Below the pieces are notes generated by a model that saw only the letters and a list, made by a program, of their open reading frames with translations, did no database searches and was not told where the DNA came from. Positions 1 to 10,714 of a stretch of DNA of 64,000 bases are shown here, in pieces. The translations under genes and the position numbers were made by a program. How positions within the stretch are numbered: position 1 is the first letter of the stretch; every line of letters starts with the position of its first letter. The stretch lies in assembly GCA_030867875.1 (NCBI GenBank), contig JAOWCC010000577.1:143646344-143710343 (forward strand), written 5' to 3'. This DNA comes from Actinernus sp. WN-2022. Taxonomy: Eukaryota > Cnidaria > Anthozoa > Actiniaria > Actinernidae.

Positions 1-979
1 TTTCCTAACCATTCCACTCTATTAACTATGAGAATTTAAGGGACTGTCATTAAGAATATTAATTGCAATGTAACAACTTATACATGTATTTACAATATAG
101 TTAACTGCACCTTTAGCTTTTTGATATTAGCACCTTTCTACTAGTACTTTATTTCTGCACCTTTCTGCACTTTTGATTAATGACATGTTTTTTTTGCTTA
201 TTTAATATTATTCTTGTCATTGTTTTTCCCCTTATCTTCTTGCTTTGATATTTATTATCTATGTATTAAGTTATACCACATAAGCTCCCTTGATGAGCAA
301 ATGCTCTTGGAGCAAATGTGGATAATACATGTAGATATGGTTAAATTAAAAATAATAATAATTGTAATGGGTACCCCCTCAAACATGCAAATTTGTTGGT
401 ATGAGACCCCCCTCGTGAGACTATTTTTGGATGACCCCCCTCGACCTGCTCCAAGCTCACAATTAGATGTGATATTGACAAGAATGTTTAAAATAGCATA
501 CCAACAGCGAACATTTTACAAATTCTATTGTTTATCAGTGATACTAAATTTGACTTTTTCTACATTACTGCTGAATTTGGCTTTACAAGATCTTTCTACT
601 TTTAGAAGTCTTCCTCCCTTAATAGACAAGGGTTTTTGCTTGGGTTAATTGCAAAGTACAGGATTTTACCTGAAAAGTATCAGACACAATTTTTGTTCAC
701 ATTGTAAGACGTTCGGTGAGTGCTGAAGGCACAAGCCTTAATTTGTGAGGTCAGAAGAATGCCCCTGGCCTTAGTTATAGGCTAGGACCCAGAACCAGAA
801 CTGGTTTTCAGAGAAAAAACAGCTCATGATCAAAATCCTGGATTTCCATGTTATTGTGAAAAAGGAACCCAGATTTTCTCCCTGTTTGATTATTCTGGAT
901 CATCTATAAACTGGAATTCAACACATTTTTTCGAAACACCTGGTGCCAGAATTTTTTTGGAATTACGATGTAGGTTCAA
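1..979. other. no gene; possible non-LTR tail near 340-365
   Basis: No exon recognised. An AT-rich end (AAAAATAATAATAATT) near 350 resembles a retroelement 3' tail. The open frame at 214-648 has low-complexity hydrophobic composition and no family likeness. Confidence 0.3.
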
Positions 980-1205
980 TATATATATATATACAGCAAT
1001 TTTCATAAATTCTGACCCCCCTCAACTATATCAGGTGCATTGTGGGTAAATGACTGCCGATCGAGCCTCAACAAAAGTACCAGTTCACGAGATGTAGAGA
1101 TATCAGACCAGTAGACAGACCAAACGTTTACCCAAGGCGTTTTTCTATATTAGATATTAACAGATTTCCTATGTTAGATAATACATATTATATTTATTTT
1201 CTATT

Positions 1206-1290
1206 TCCTTGTTAGTTTCTTTTCCTCCGCTTATTAATATGCTTAAATTCAGCGGGTAGCCTTGCCTGATCTGAGGTCAAGATTGCAAAT
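1206..1290 (-). rRNA. 28S rRNA 5'-end fragment, copy 1
   Basis: The reverse strand reads CTTGACCTCAGATCAGGCAA, GGCTACCCGCTGAATTTAAG, CATATTAATAAGCGGAGGAA, then AGAAACTAACAAGGA. This is the conserved metazoan ITS2/28S junction and the site of the ITS4 primer. Only the first 80 or so bases of 28S are present, so it is a non-functional fragment. Confidence 0.92.
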
Positions 1291-1367
1291 AGTTTCTTTT
1301 CCTCCGCTTATTAATATGCTTAAATTCAGCGGGTAGCCTTGCCTGATCTGAGGTCAAGATTGCAAAT
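1291..1367 (-). rRNA. 28S rRNA 5'-end fragment, copy 2 (tandem)
   Basis: This is an exact 77-base head-to-tail repeat of 1214-1290. Sequence beyond 1367 is the part that would lie on the ITS2 side, but it soon becomes fold-back arm sequence. A perfect tandem copy suggests a recent duplication. Confidence 0.9.
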
Positions 1368-3039
1368 CGCTCCACGAATGGATCGAAACACAAACTCTAA
1401 AAAATGTGCAATAACGAAACACGAGGAGAAATTTTAACCGGAGCAACCAGCCTCAAATTAAGCCACACGAACAGCTGGTTGTAATGGAACAAATATTAGA
1501 GAACCTTCGTTGTCGTTGCAAGTAATAGTATGGAAGATAAATACAGAATGCAACTGGCTCAGAGCCGGTATTACTAGTCAACCTACTATTTCAAGAATAC
1601 TTTGGCGATTTGGCGTATTTGCTGTGGTTTCGATTTGAATTTATAAATGTCATGCAAAACATACGAATGTTCATTTTAAAAATATATTAAACAACAAATT
1701 TTACTTATTTTAGATAGTGGTATTCTATTAACTGATCTGCATTATTTGTAGTCTGACACATCCAGTGCAAAGAAATAAAGTGCCAGTGTGATGCACGGAT
1801 GATTTAGCACTGAAACCACACTGTGTTTACAAAAATAATAGTCCTGGACGGATGTACAATGTAGTCTTGTGGGCTTTAAAAGTGAACAAGTTGCACCATA
1901 ATTTTATCAAACGTCTCACATCTCTGAACGTCACATGTTGGAAAAGAAGGGAAAGAGTCGAATATAGAGCACAGAATTACAGGCTAGACAGCTGCAATTT
2001 ATTGACGAATCAGAATTTAAATATTTCCGTTCATGTGTGTAACATTTATCGTTTGCTAGCTCCGAAGCTTTGTGGAGCACACAAATGACAGGATTCTTTT
2101 CAAAACAAACAGAATGATATGCGGACATTGTTATTTTAACCTGGCGTGTGTATCATTTTCTGCCGAATATATGTATATCTTCATTAATTACATGTAAAGT
2201 GGAGATCTCAAAGCCATCAAGCAAATATGAATACCACTAATTTTAAGCCGGCAGTTAGTAAAACATAAATGTCTGCGGAGAACTGATATATGCAACTCGC
2301 GAGTTCGATAAAGTGAAATAATTAATGTTAAAATTTCATTCTTTAAAATCGTAAACCCGAGAGTGGTTATCTTTCTGCAAACTGCTATTCCAATGTGTGT
2401 GTTTTTGTTTGAGTGTGCATGATATTTGCTCATGGGAACTGTATTTAAGTTTGGATTTGAAAGTAGAGTTTAAAAAAATTGAAAACCTAAAACCACATTT
2501 TATATCTTTCATTGAAAACTCTAATTAACGTTCTTAAAAAAATAATTTTGCACACAATATCATTGTGCTATATAAGTGCAGAGAACTAGAGCTAAGCTTT
2601 GAGGACTGTTTCTTTTTAAACCAAATCCCCGAAGTATCCTTGAAAAGTAGGTAGACTATACCTGCGCTTTGCCAGTAGTATTCTGTATTTATCGTCCATA
2701 TTATTTCTTGCAACGGCAACAACAGATTCTCTAACATTTGTTCCATTAGTAGTGTTGGTTCCTGGACTCCACATTCAACAACGCGTTAGGAAATAAATAA
2801 ATAAATAAATATATTTATTATCTAACATAGAAAATGCTTTGGTTAAAATGTAATTTAGAAAAACGTCTTGGTTAACCGTTTGGTCTGGCTACCGGTCTGA
2901 TATCTGTACATCTCGTAAACTGGAACTTTTGCCGACACACAATCGGCAGTCATTTACCCACAATGCACCCGATATAGTTGGGGGGGGGGGGTCAGAATTT
3001 ATGAAAATTGCTGAAAATATATATATATATATATAATTA

Positions 3040-4563
3040 TACAGCAAAGTGCAAAAACTTTGACCCCCTGCACCTCAACTATATCACTATATCGAGTGCA
3101 TTATGGGTAGGAGTAAGTTCATTAAAATGCAACTACAGCCGATATCCGCGCGCGTCAAAGCAAAGACTTGTGTAGTTGATTTATAGTTCAAGAATTTATC
3201 TGGAATACAACACTTTTACTCGGGACAGGCAGGAAAGCTTAAAGTAACCTGAGTATTTAAATGCACTCTATATTTACTGTTAGGTCGAATATTTGCAGAA
3301 CATAAAATATCTGCGGAAAGAGAACAGGAAATGATCATGCCAACGTTTCAGGTTTGAAGCGTGAATTCAGAGCTATTTTTGAAGCTGCTGTTAGGAGATC
3401 TTCTGATGACCTAAAATAGCCCATGTAGAGGAGACATGATTACACCTGATCTGATTCTAAACCAACAACCAGAGCGATGAAAACATTAAGCTCGATATCA
3501 GCGTATAGCAGTTATCCCGTTCTGCCTCTGTGAAGTCTGAACTGCATGATCAGTGTTAGTAGACTGATATAATGTTTCAAAGAGCAGAATGAAAGGATTC
3601 ATATGTACAGAGCTGACTGCACAGATTGCACAAGAGCCTGGCTTATAGTTATAAACGTTTAAACAATTAAAGCAAAATTAACACTTTATAGTGTAACGAA
3701 AGATTTGACCATCGAATTGTTTCCTTTAACTGCTGTGTGTAATGTTTATTTTTAGCTGATTGCCATTAGAAGAAATTCAGAAACTGCTGTTGTTTGGAGC
3801 TGCAAATAATAAACAGTTTCGTCAGACGAGTTATGAGATTTAAATAGCATAGAAATATTTTTTTAAGAATGAAACAATGCAACAATAATAAAAACATTTA
3901 GCGATGCGAAACCAAGAATTATCGAATATTACCGTTCATAAAAGCATTAACACAAAAAATATACCAACAAACAGGATCCAGCCGAACCTTGAATAAAACT
4001 GGATAAGAGAATTTCAAGAGGAATAACTAAGAGTTTATTAGAAAATTTTCGAATCGTTTAGTACCATAAAATATGGCAATAATATGGGGTACGTTGATTT
4101 CTACCGTTTCTTAATCAAAATAATTAAATGTATTATGATTTGTTGTCAATAAATTTATAAATTGTGTAAACCTTTTAGCTATTTTAATCACTTCATATTT
4201 TCCGTGAAACAGTTTCAAAAATAGCGTTGAATTCTTGCTTCGCAGATGAAATTCGGCATGATAGTTCCGTCTGGGTTACGTTCTGCTAACGTAAACATTA
4301 ATTCATAAAATCAGGAAAAATATTTGACCAAACAGTAAATAGAGGGCATTTACTTTACTTTAAGCTTTCCTGCCTGTTCCAAGTAAAAGTGACAGTTGTA
4401 TTCTAGATAAATTCTTGAACTATAAATCAACTACACAAGTCTTCGCTTTGACTCGCACGGATATCGGCTGTAGTTGCATTTTAATGAACTTACTCCTACC
4501 CATAATGCACCCGATATAGTGATATAGTTGAGGTGCTGGGGGTCAAAGTTTTTGCACTTTGCT
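3040..4563. mobile_element. fold-back element 2, related to element 1
   Basis: The left arm (3043-3245) and right arm (4360-4563) are inverted. AGCAAAGTGCAAAAACTTTG starts the left end and is mirrored at 4543-4563. The subterminal CTCAACTATATC and TGCATTATGGGTAGGAGTAA blocks resemble the ends of element 1. The 1.1 kb core has no coding sequence. The two elements lie almost end to end. Confidence 0.75.
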
Positions 4564-5412
4564 AGATTGCTTAATTGGTTTAATTGCATTTACTTACTAG
4601 CTTTTCTATTGGCTGTGATAATGTTTTGTACTGGTAATCAGTCAGCGAATCAAATTCCAGAGTAAAACCAATCATGGTTTTAATTTGGTTTTGGTCCGTC
4701 ACGCCATCATCCACGATTGTATTTACTTTTCTTCCTGATTGGTTGCTTTCTCAAGTCAGTAACCAATCGGTATTCACTTTAGTTTGTGATTGGTTCATTG
4801 TAATTGCTTTTGTTTTAGTTTTACTACAGTCAATTGAAACCTGCTCTATACACATAAGCTTACTTAATTAACAAGAGGCTGCATGCAGCCTTAACTTGGG
4901 CTGTATACATGTATGTTTGTTTGGAGAGTTGAAATGAAGCATTAAGGGACTGGTCAGAAATTAGCAGGGTGGGGAGAGGGGTTGAGAAAGGAGGAGGGTC
5001 ATATTTTTTTAATCCCCCAAAATGGAGGGTCATTAAGAAACGGGCAGATGCAAAATGGTTGGTTGTAGGCCAGGAAAAGGTCAAAATAATTCATACTCAT
5101 TGTCCCAAGAGGGTTATATATTTTTAGACTTTTTTATTTCATTTTCTACTATTGACTTACTGTAGTTGACACTTACTTGGACTGTATGCAGTGCCGTGTT
5201 CATGTATGTGCATATTCATTCCTAATAAATCTCTAAGAAGGATTCAGAGAAGTAATTATTCTAATTATTAAGAAGACTTAAAATCCTTAGCTAGGATTGT
5301 TGTTTAACAGCTAACAACTCTAATGAAAGTTAAGCATGCACCAATCATCTTGTGGCTGATAGAGAATTGTGCTATCACCAAATCTCTCCATATGGTTAAA
5401 GTAAAACTCTCT
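4564..5412. other. no gene recognised
   Basis: AT-rich sequence with a few CCAAT-like boxes (4610-4800) and no exon or repeat I can name. Confidence 0.4.
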
Positions 5413-5480
5413 AATACACGCCTTTCATAAGTTTTACTTCCGGTCACGAAGACGAGGCTCCAGGTGGTTTGAAATCCAAG

Positions 5481-5549
5481 ATGGCGGACAACTGCTCAGT
5501 CTCAGCTAGAAAGTACCTCCGAAAAGGACTCGAAAAGTGTGTTATTTAG
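5481..5549 (+). other. inward short ORF in left TIR
   Basis: ATG at 5481 encodes MADNCSVSARKYLRKGLEK and CVI, then TAG. The mirror ORF in the right arm encodes nearly the same peptide. It could be a first coding exon, with donor-like GTAGAT at 5550, of whatever the element expresses. Function unknown. Confidence 0.35.
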
Positions 5550-7933
5550 TAGATCGTACCTGAATTTGGCTTCAGAATCACTGTATTTATGTTCATGTAT
5601 AGTCTACCGTATATTAACTGATGATTTGCATGAAAAACGTCCACGTTTTGGGCAAAATACCGAAAGAGCGCGGATGAAACTTTTAAACTATTAACTTTTG
5701 TTGAAAATCTCAACAGATCAGTACCACAAAAAGCACACGCCGTATGAAATACTGCATTGCTGTGTACACTATGTACTGGAATAACTCTTGAGACGTGATT
5801 TGTAGTGTAAGCCGACCCAAAACTGAGAAAGAGTATGGCTGATACGGTTGCTTGAAATATGATTAACTTATGTTTGTTCAGTTAACGTACAACTTTGAGC
5901 AAAGTGGGGGTTTCTTGGTGTTACAGATCACCACATATGTAACACAAAGAAAACTATTGTCTTCTAAAGCAAAACAATACCCTGAAATACAAAGAACCCA
6001 ATCCCCAGAAACAATGAATCAAACAATGAATCTGCTTCACCAAGAAGCACCCAGAAATGTGATATTTGAAGTATGCGGGCATCAGGCGTCGTATTAGGTA
6101 CAGGCATTCCCGGAAAAATATGTTCCCTTGGTGTCAACGTATTCAAGAGAAGAGAAATCTTCAAGCATAATTCTGGCTCTTGGAAACAATGATAGCTACA
6201 GCTACCAGAATGAAGAAAATACTGTTGATGATATTCAATCAATGTGCATCAGTCAAACGATGAAAATACAGATTCAACCGACCGCTATTGAAAAACCTGC
6301 TCGTTTTTCTTCTTCAAGGAAATAAAAAATAATATTAGTTTCTACACAGGATTCTCATCTTCTAAAATATTTCAGGTCTAGTATGATTTTTATAATGTTT
6401 GAGAGAAGGGAGAAATATCATTTACTGAAATAAATGTTTAATTGAGGCTAACAGTAATATGGGAACTGAGGGGATACCACTTATAAACAGTGGCTATACA
6501 AGCAATCCAGGTCAATAAAAATATGAAAACATTAAGTACTAAATAAATTGTAACAAACATATTAAAACTATTAACTGGTAAAATAGGTGGTTGAAGGTGA
6601 TATTAAAATTAGTCCACATGAAATTGGGGGAATCATAAGATGAGTGATAATGTGTGTATGGATAGCAGGGTTTTAGCCCAGAAGGTTTGGGGTAAGGTGA
6701 AGCAAAATCAGAAATGAGAAAAACACTAAAAAAAAAGGAAAATTATGAGTAGTGAGAGCTGCTAAATAAACAATAACTGATATAACAATGTGGTGGCCTG
6801 ATGATATGAGAGTGAAGGGAGTGGGGGAAGTTGCTTGGGGAAAGGAGGGCATTGGCACCCCTGCCCCATCTCCCCTTATTTGACTGGCTAAAACCCTAGA
6901 TAGGGTGAGCTAATATAGGGGAATTAAGGAACCACTACTAATTACAATCGGTTTGTGCTAAGCTTTTCATTATATATAATTATCAAATTATCAATAATTG
7001 CACAAAAGAATATTTTGTACAAAATGGTAGTGTTAGAAATTTGAATTCCATTCAAAAAGCCCAAGCAGTGTCCAAAAGCCTCTGCTAGATATATTCTAAC
7101 TACAAATAAACTTATTTTAATGGTATGTGAATAATAAAATCAATACCGTATGCTGTTACACAATAATGTAAGTGATACAAAGTCAGGGAATATACATTGA
7201 AGGGTAGGGTATGAATTGTATACAATGTGAAAAAAGGGTATGAAAAAATAGAATTTACCATATAATGGGTAGGGATAGGGGAAGGAAAACGTGCTATCAT
7301 TCTTTATTAATGTAAAAGTTATGTACATAATTTAAGTGAAAACGGCTTTGGGGAACTATGAACGGATAAACCATATTCTAACTGGAACTATGTCTGGATG
7401 GTTTATCCAGTATAATGGCTGCTGTTTCGGTATACTCGTTGCCTGCATCTTATCAGTTGACTCCAGCTTTTTCCAATGTTTGTTTTCTGTTAGGTGAACA
7501 GTAGTTACATTTCCCATCGATAGCACTTCACTTGCTGTATTAAATAGCAAAAGAGATTAGATATCATGACATGAGCTTATTAAACAGCCTATCAGAAATA
7601 AACTAAAATTTGCTTTGCACCTCATAAATCACTTTGCCTCAATTTTAGACCACAATACTAATTTACTTTAGGCAGAAGATATTTCCGACTCCTTTAAGTT
7701 AGCTTAGATATCTTCGACGGAAAGATGCCCCTGAAATAATTAATATCGTCCTCTGTAAGCTGCAAACGTTTTTTTAGATTTGCAACCTGTCGGGTGTACA
7801 TAATTGTTCGGAAATGACCGATGACTTGATCAAGTAGAAAAGTACTTTTCTGTGCGCTAAACAATATACTAAAATAATGCAGACTACACATGGACATAAA
7901 TACAGTGATTGTAAAACCAAACACAGGTATGAT

Positions 7934-8005
7934 TTACTGAATAACATACTTTTGGGAGTATTTTCGGAGGTACTTTCTAGCTGAGACTGTGCAGTTGTCC
8001 GCCAT
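7934..8005 (-). other. inward short ORF in right TIR
   Basis: On the minus strand, ATG at 8005 gives MADNCTVSARKYLRKYSQK and YVIQ, then TAA. A possible donor GTAAAT overlaps the stop. Further minus-strand open stretches that could be exons follow: 7694-7860 (TRQVANLKKRLQLTEDDIN, a short charged helix) and about 7370-7537 (NKHWKKLESTDKMQATS), the latter after acceptor-like TTTAATACAG. I do not recognise the product. Confidence 0.35.
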
Positions 8006-8073
8006 CTTGGATTTCAAACCACCTGAAGCCTCGTTTTCGTAACCGGAAGTAAAACTTATGAAAGGCGTGTATT

Positions 8074-8737
8074 GAATTACTTCTTAAAATTCTATCCGCA
8101 GTTTGTGGCTTCTGGTTGACCTTTCACAATTATCCCTTATTGGCATACAAAATATACCTATAAGTATTGATTTACTGTGGTGCCATGTTCATATACATGT
8201 ATATGTGCACATGAACAGTGTAATTTGATTGGGTGATGGAGAAAAACACTGTGATTCCCAATTAAGGTAGGAAGCTGATTGGCTGATGGCAAAATATCTC
8301 AACACAAAAACTTTAAAAAACTTGTGTTTCTTGACTAGAGTAATAACACTACACTAACTTTATACTACGGTATATACCAAAATTATAATAATTCTAAAAA
8401 CTTAATATTTTAAAGATAATAAATGAATTGTTTAATTGTTACCTATATGCATGAAGATTAAAAAATTAAGATAAATTCTAAAGGTCATTACATGCATGCT
8501 TTTCGTGATGCTAAAAATAATAATATTACTGATAATAACACACATACATACCTATATATAATATAATTATTTATTATCTAATAATCAGTCCAAAATGCAC
8601 ACTCTGATAGGTCACAAGCTGTGTGTTATTAGAGGACACACACATGAATGGCATCATGAGTGCATGCAACCTCTTAACTCGTTGTGATTGGATATTTTCA
8701 TAGTTTTTTAGTTTGCAACTATTATATAAAACAAATA
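8074..8737. other. no gene recognised
   Basis: AT-rich sequence upstream of the 8738 hairpin. No DTD1 first exon could be found here. Confidence 0.4.
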
Positions 8738-8930
8738 GATTCCATTTTGCCATGCATCTGTCCTCTTGTAGATACACAGATGCATACATGCATGATACCA
8801 AAACGTGAAGAGAACATCAGTTACGCCACTCGACTGCATCTTGTGGCACACTTCTTTGTTCTCTTCACGTTGTGATATCATCTGTGCATCTACATGTATA
8901 AGAGGACAGATGTACAGCAGAATGGAATGT
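8738..8930. repeat. imperfect palindrome / hairpin MITE
   Basis: ATAGATTCCATTTTGCCATG..CTGTCCTCTT on the left pairs with AAGAGGACAG..GCAGAATGGAATGTAT on the right. An inner pair is AACGTGAAGAGAACA with TGTTCTCTTCACGTT. No coding sequence. Confidence 0.7.
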
Positions 8931-8946
8931 ATTTGTTAATTGGTCG

Positions 8947-10046
8947 TTTTTATACTAGAGACAGATAATCAGTCTAAGGTTGGATCACATGATTGGATTC
9001 TTTATTACCAAAAGTGACACAAAATCTGAAATGAATTATTAATTTGAAGTTTGCATGAAAATATTGGCAAGCTGATTTTTTTTTAGTACTTAGGTTTACA
9101 TCGTATTTTCTGCCAGGCAATTTCTCAGCAATATATTTCTCAAGTGTTGAAAGACAAACCAGCCACTTCTGGTGGTTAAATGTGTTATTCTTAATGAAGA
9201 CCATTTGCCATGTGTACTCCTTTCGAATCCCAAAGAAATGCTTGGATGATCATGAATCCCAAGAATCCAGTTTTGGAATAGTTCTTCAAATCCATCCTGA
9301 ATATCGATTCAATGGATTCAGAATCTTATTTGGATTCTGGTAAAGAATCCAGATTCGGGTTCTCCCAAAGAAATGTACCTTTAGTGTGACGTGTATAAAG
9401 ATCAGACAAACTATGAGACAATCAGCAAGAAATGGTACCATAATTTTCTGTGGAGAATACAGGTTCTACATACCGGTAACATACACACATAAACTTTATT
9501 TGACTTTCGATTTACACAGTATCATTAAGATGCTGATATCTCCAAATTAAAGGTAAATGAAATAAATTATCACCTTAAGTGACAAACAAGTATAAAAAAT
9601 GTACACTTAAGTAGAATAAAGATATAAATATAGTTTTTTTTTTTTTGATATTTCGGTACAAAATGTACATTAATGAATAATCTTTTAGATTATTTAATGG
9701 TGGTTCTAATTTGTTCCATTAAGTTGTTACAGGTGTAATTATTATTGTTGCTTATTAGGTTAAGAATATTATTTTATTGTGAAGTGCTGTTGATCAGCAT
9801 ATGTAAATAGCACTCTATAAGTAATTAAATTATTATTATTACTGCATTTCATATAATGCAGTCTCAAAATATCACAAAGTTCATCTGTTGCCCATCTTTA
9901 TACATTCACATGGATGCATTATGTGATTATATATATGAATTTCATTCAGTACTGCATCGATTAAATACTAGATGAACATAGAAGATGCACTACACTTTCA
10001 TTGCCCAAATATGTCTGAAGACAGATTATCCATCTCTAGTATAAAA
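8947..10046. mobile_element. 1.1 kb TIR element
   Basis: TTTTTATACTAGAGACAGAT at the left end is mirrored by GATTATCCATCTCTAGTAT plus AAAAA at the right. The interior is AT-rich, contains a (TTA)n tail at about 9740-9842, and has no transposase. Confidence 0.6.
9740..9842 (+). repeat. 3' tail of a non-LTR retroelement
   Basis: GCACTCTATAAGTAATTAAA followed by TTATTATTATTA resembles the ATATAAAT-(TTA)n tails of CR1-like elements; compare 49700-49861 in this window. Confidence 0.4.
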
Positions 10047-10148
10047 ATTGCCACTTAATTAATTAATTAATCAATCAATCAAGTGCATTATGAGCATTAG
10101 CATTTTTTTACTTCACTAGTTACTCGGAGAGCTAGGAACTATACATAA

Positions 10149-10422
10149 CACAGGGTCCCAAATTAACTTTTTCATGTAGGCCAATTTTTTTTAGTTGCCA
10201 AAAGACTAATTGTGGTCACCACATTTCAAGTGACACATGACAAAGAACATTTGCTGGCATGTTTTATTGGCTAAATTTACTTAGAACATCATGTGACTTT
10301 GGGACGTGAAAACTTTAGGTACCGGTAAGTCACCAGCTGGTAACTAACTCTGAAATTTTGGTTGCCAACACTCAAAATTTTGTTGCATTGGCTCCAAATA
10401 AGGCGCAATTTCGGACCCTGTA
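10149..10422. mobile_element. MITE, TIR ACAGGGTCCCAAATT
   Basis: ACAGGGTCCCAAATTAA at the left and AATTTCGGACCCTGT at the right form imperfect TIRs about 270 bases apart, just before DTD1 exon 2. Confidence 0.5.
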
Positions 10423-10623
10423 ACATAACATTTATGTTAAATCAACTTGTCAATATTGATTATCTCTGCAGATGCTACCACAAATATTTGTGCATATAAT
10501 GGTTTTCTGGCAGTTACTACCAGTCTTAATTGTCACAAGATTTTAAAAATATTCCTAGGCCACTAATTACATTCCAGACATATTAGAATACTTATGTCTG
10601 TTATATTTGATTTTGCATTTCAG

Positions 10624-10714
10624 TTGAAGGACAAGTTATCAGTTCAATTGGCAAGGGCCTGTGTGTTCTTCTAGGAATATCAAGAGATGACACCCCTAAA
10701 GAAATAGAATACAT
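10624..10714 (+). CDS. DTD1: DTD1 exon 2
   Basis: Acceptor TTTGCATTTCAG ends at 10623. The reading frame completes a Val codon begun in the missing first exon and continues EGQVISSIGKGLCVLLGISR, then DDTPKEIEY. It ends with AT, the first two bases of a Met codon, before donor GTGTGT at 10715. This matches the N-terminal beta-barrel segment of DTD1 (human GGEQISAIGRGICVLLGIS). Confidence 0.93.

Larger units (their letters stand above)
980..3035. mobile_element. fold-back element 1 with long imperfect inverted arms
   Basis: The left arm (about 980-1620) and right arm (about 2530-3035) are imperfect reverse complements. Matching landmarks are GACCCCCCTCAACTATATC with GTGCATTGTGGGTAAATGA near 1015-1055, mirrored at 2950-2995, and TGGAACAAATATTAGAGAA near 1485, mirrored near 2725. 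(AT)n flanks both ends. The left arm also carries two 28S rDNA copies absent from the right arm. No transposase is visible, so it is a non-autonomous fold-back type. Confidence 0.75.
5413..8073. mobile_element. 2.7 kb element with long TIRs
   Basis: The ends AATACACGCCTTTCATAAG (5413) and its complement (ending 8073) begin inverted repeats of at least 220 bases, to about 5615 and 7870. The outer 110 bases are about 95% identical. Each arm carries CCAAGATGGCGGAC. The interior has short open frames and candidate exons but no transposase I recognise. No target duplication is certain. Confidence 0.8.

Noticed and set aside
214..648. 144-residue open frame on +
   Set aside because: Composition follows the AT-rich DNA, no family likeness, no splice context; more likely retroelement 3' sequence or chance.
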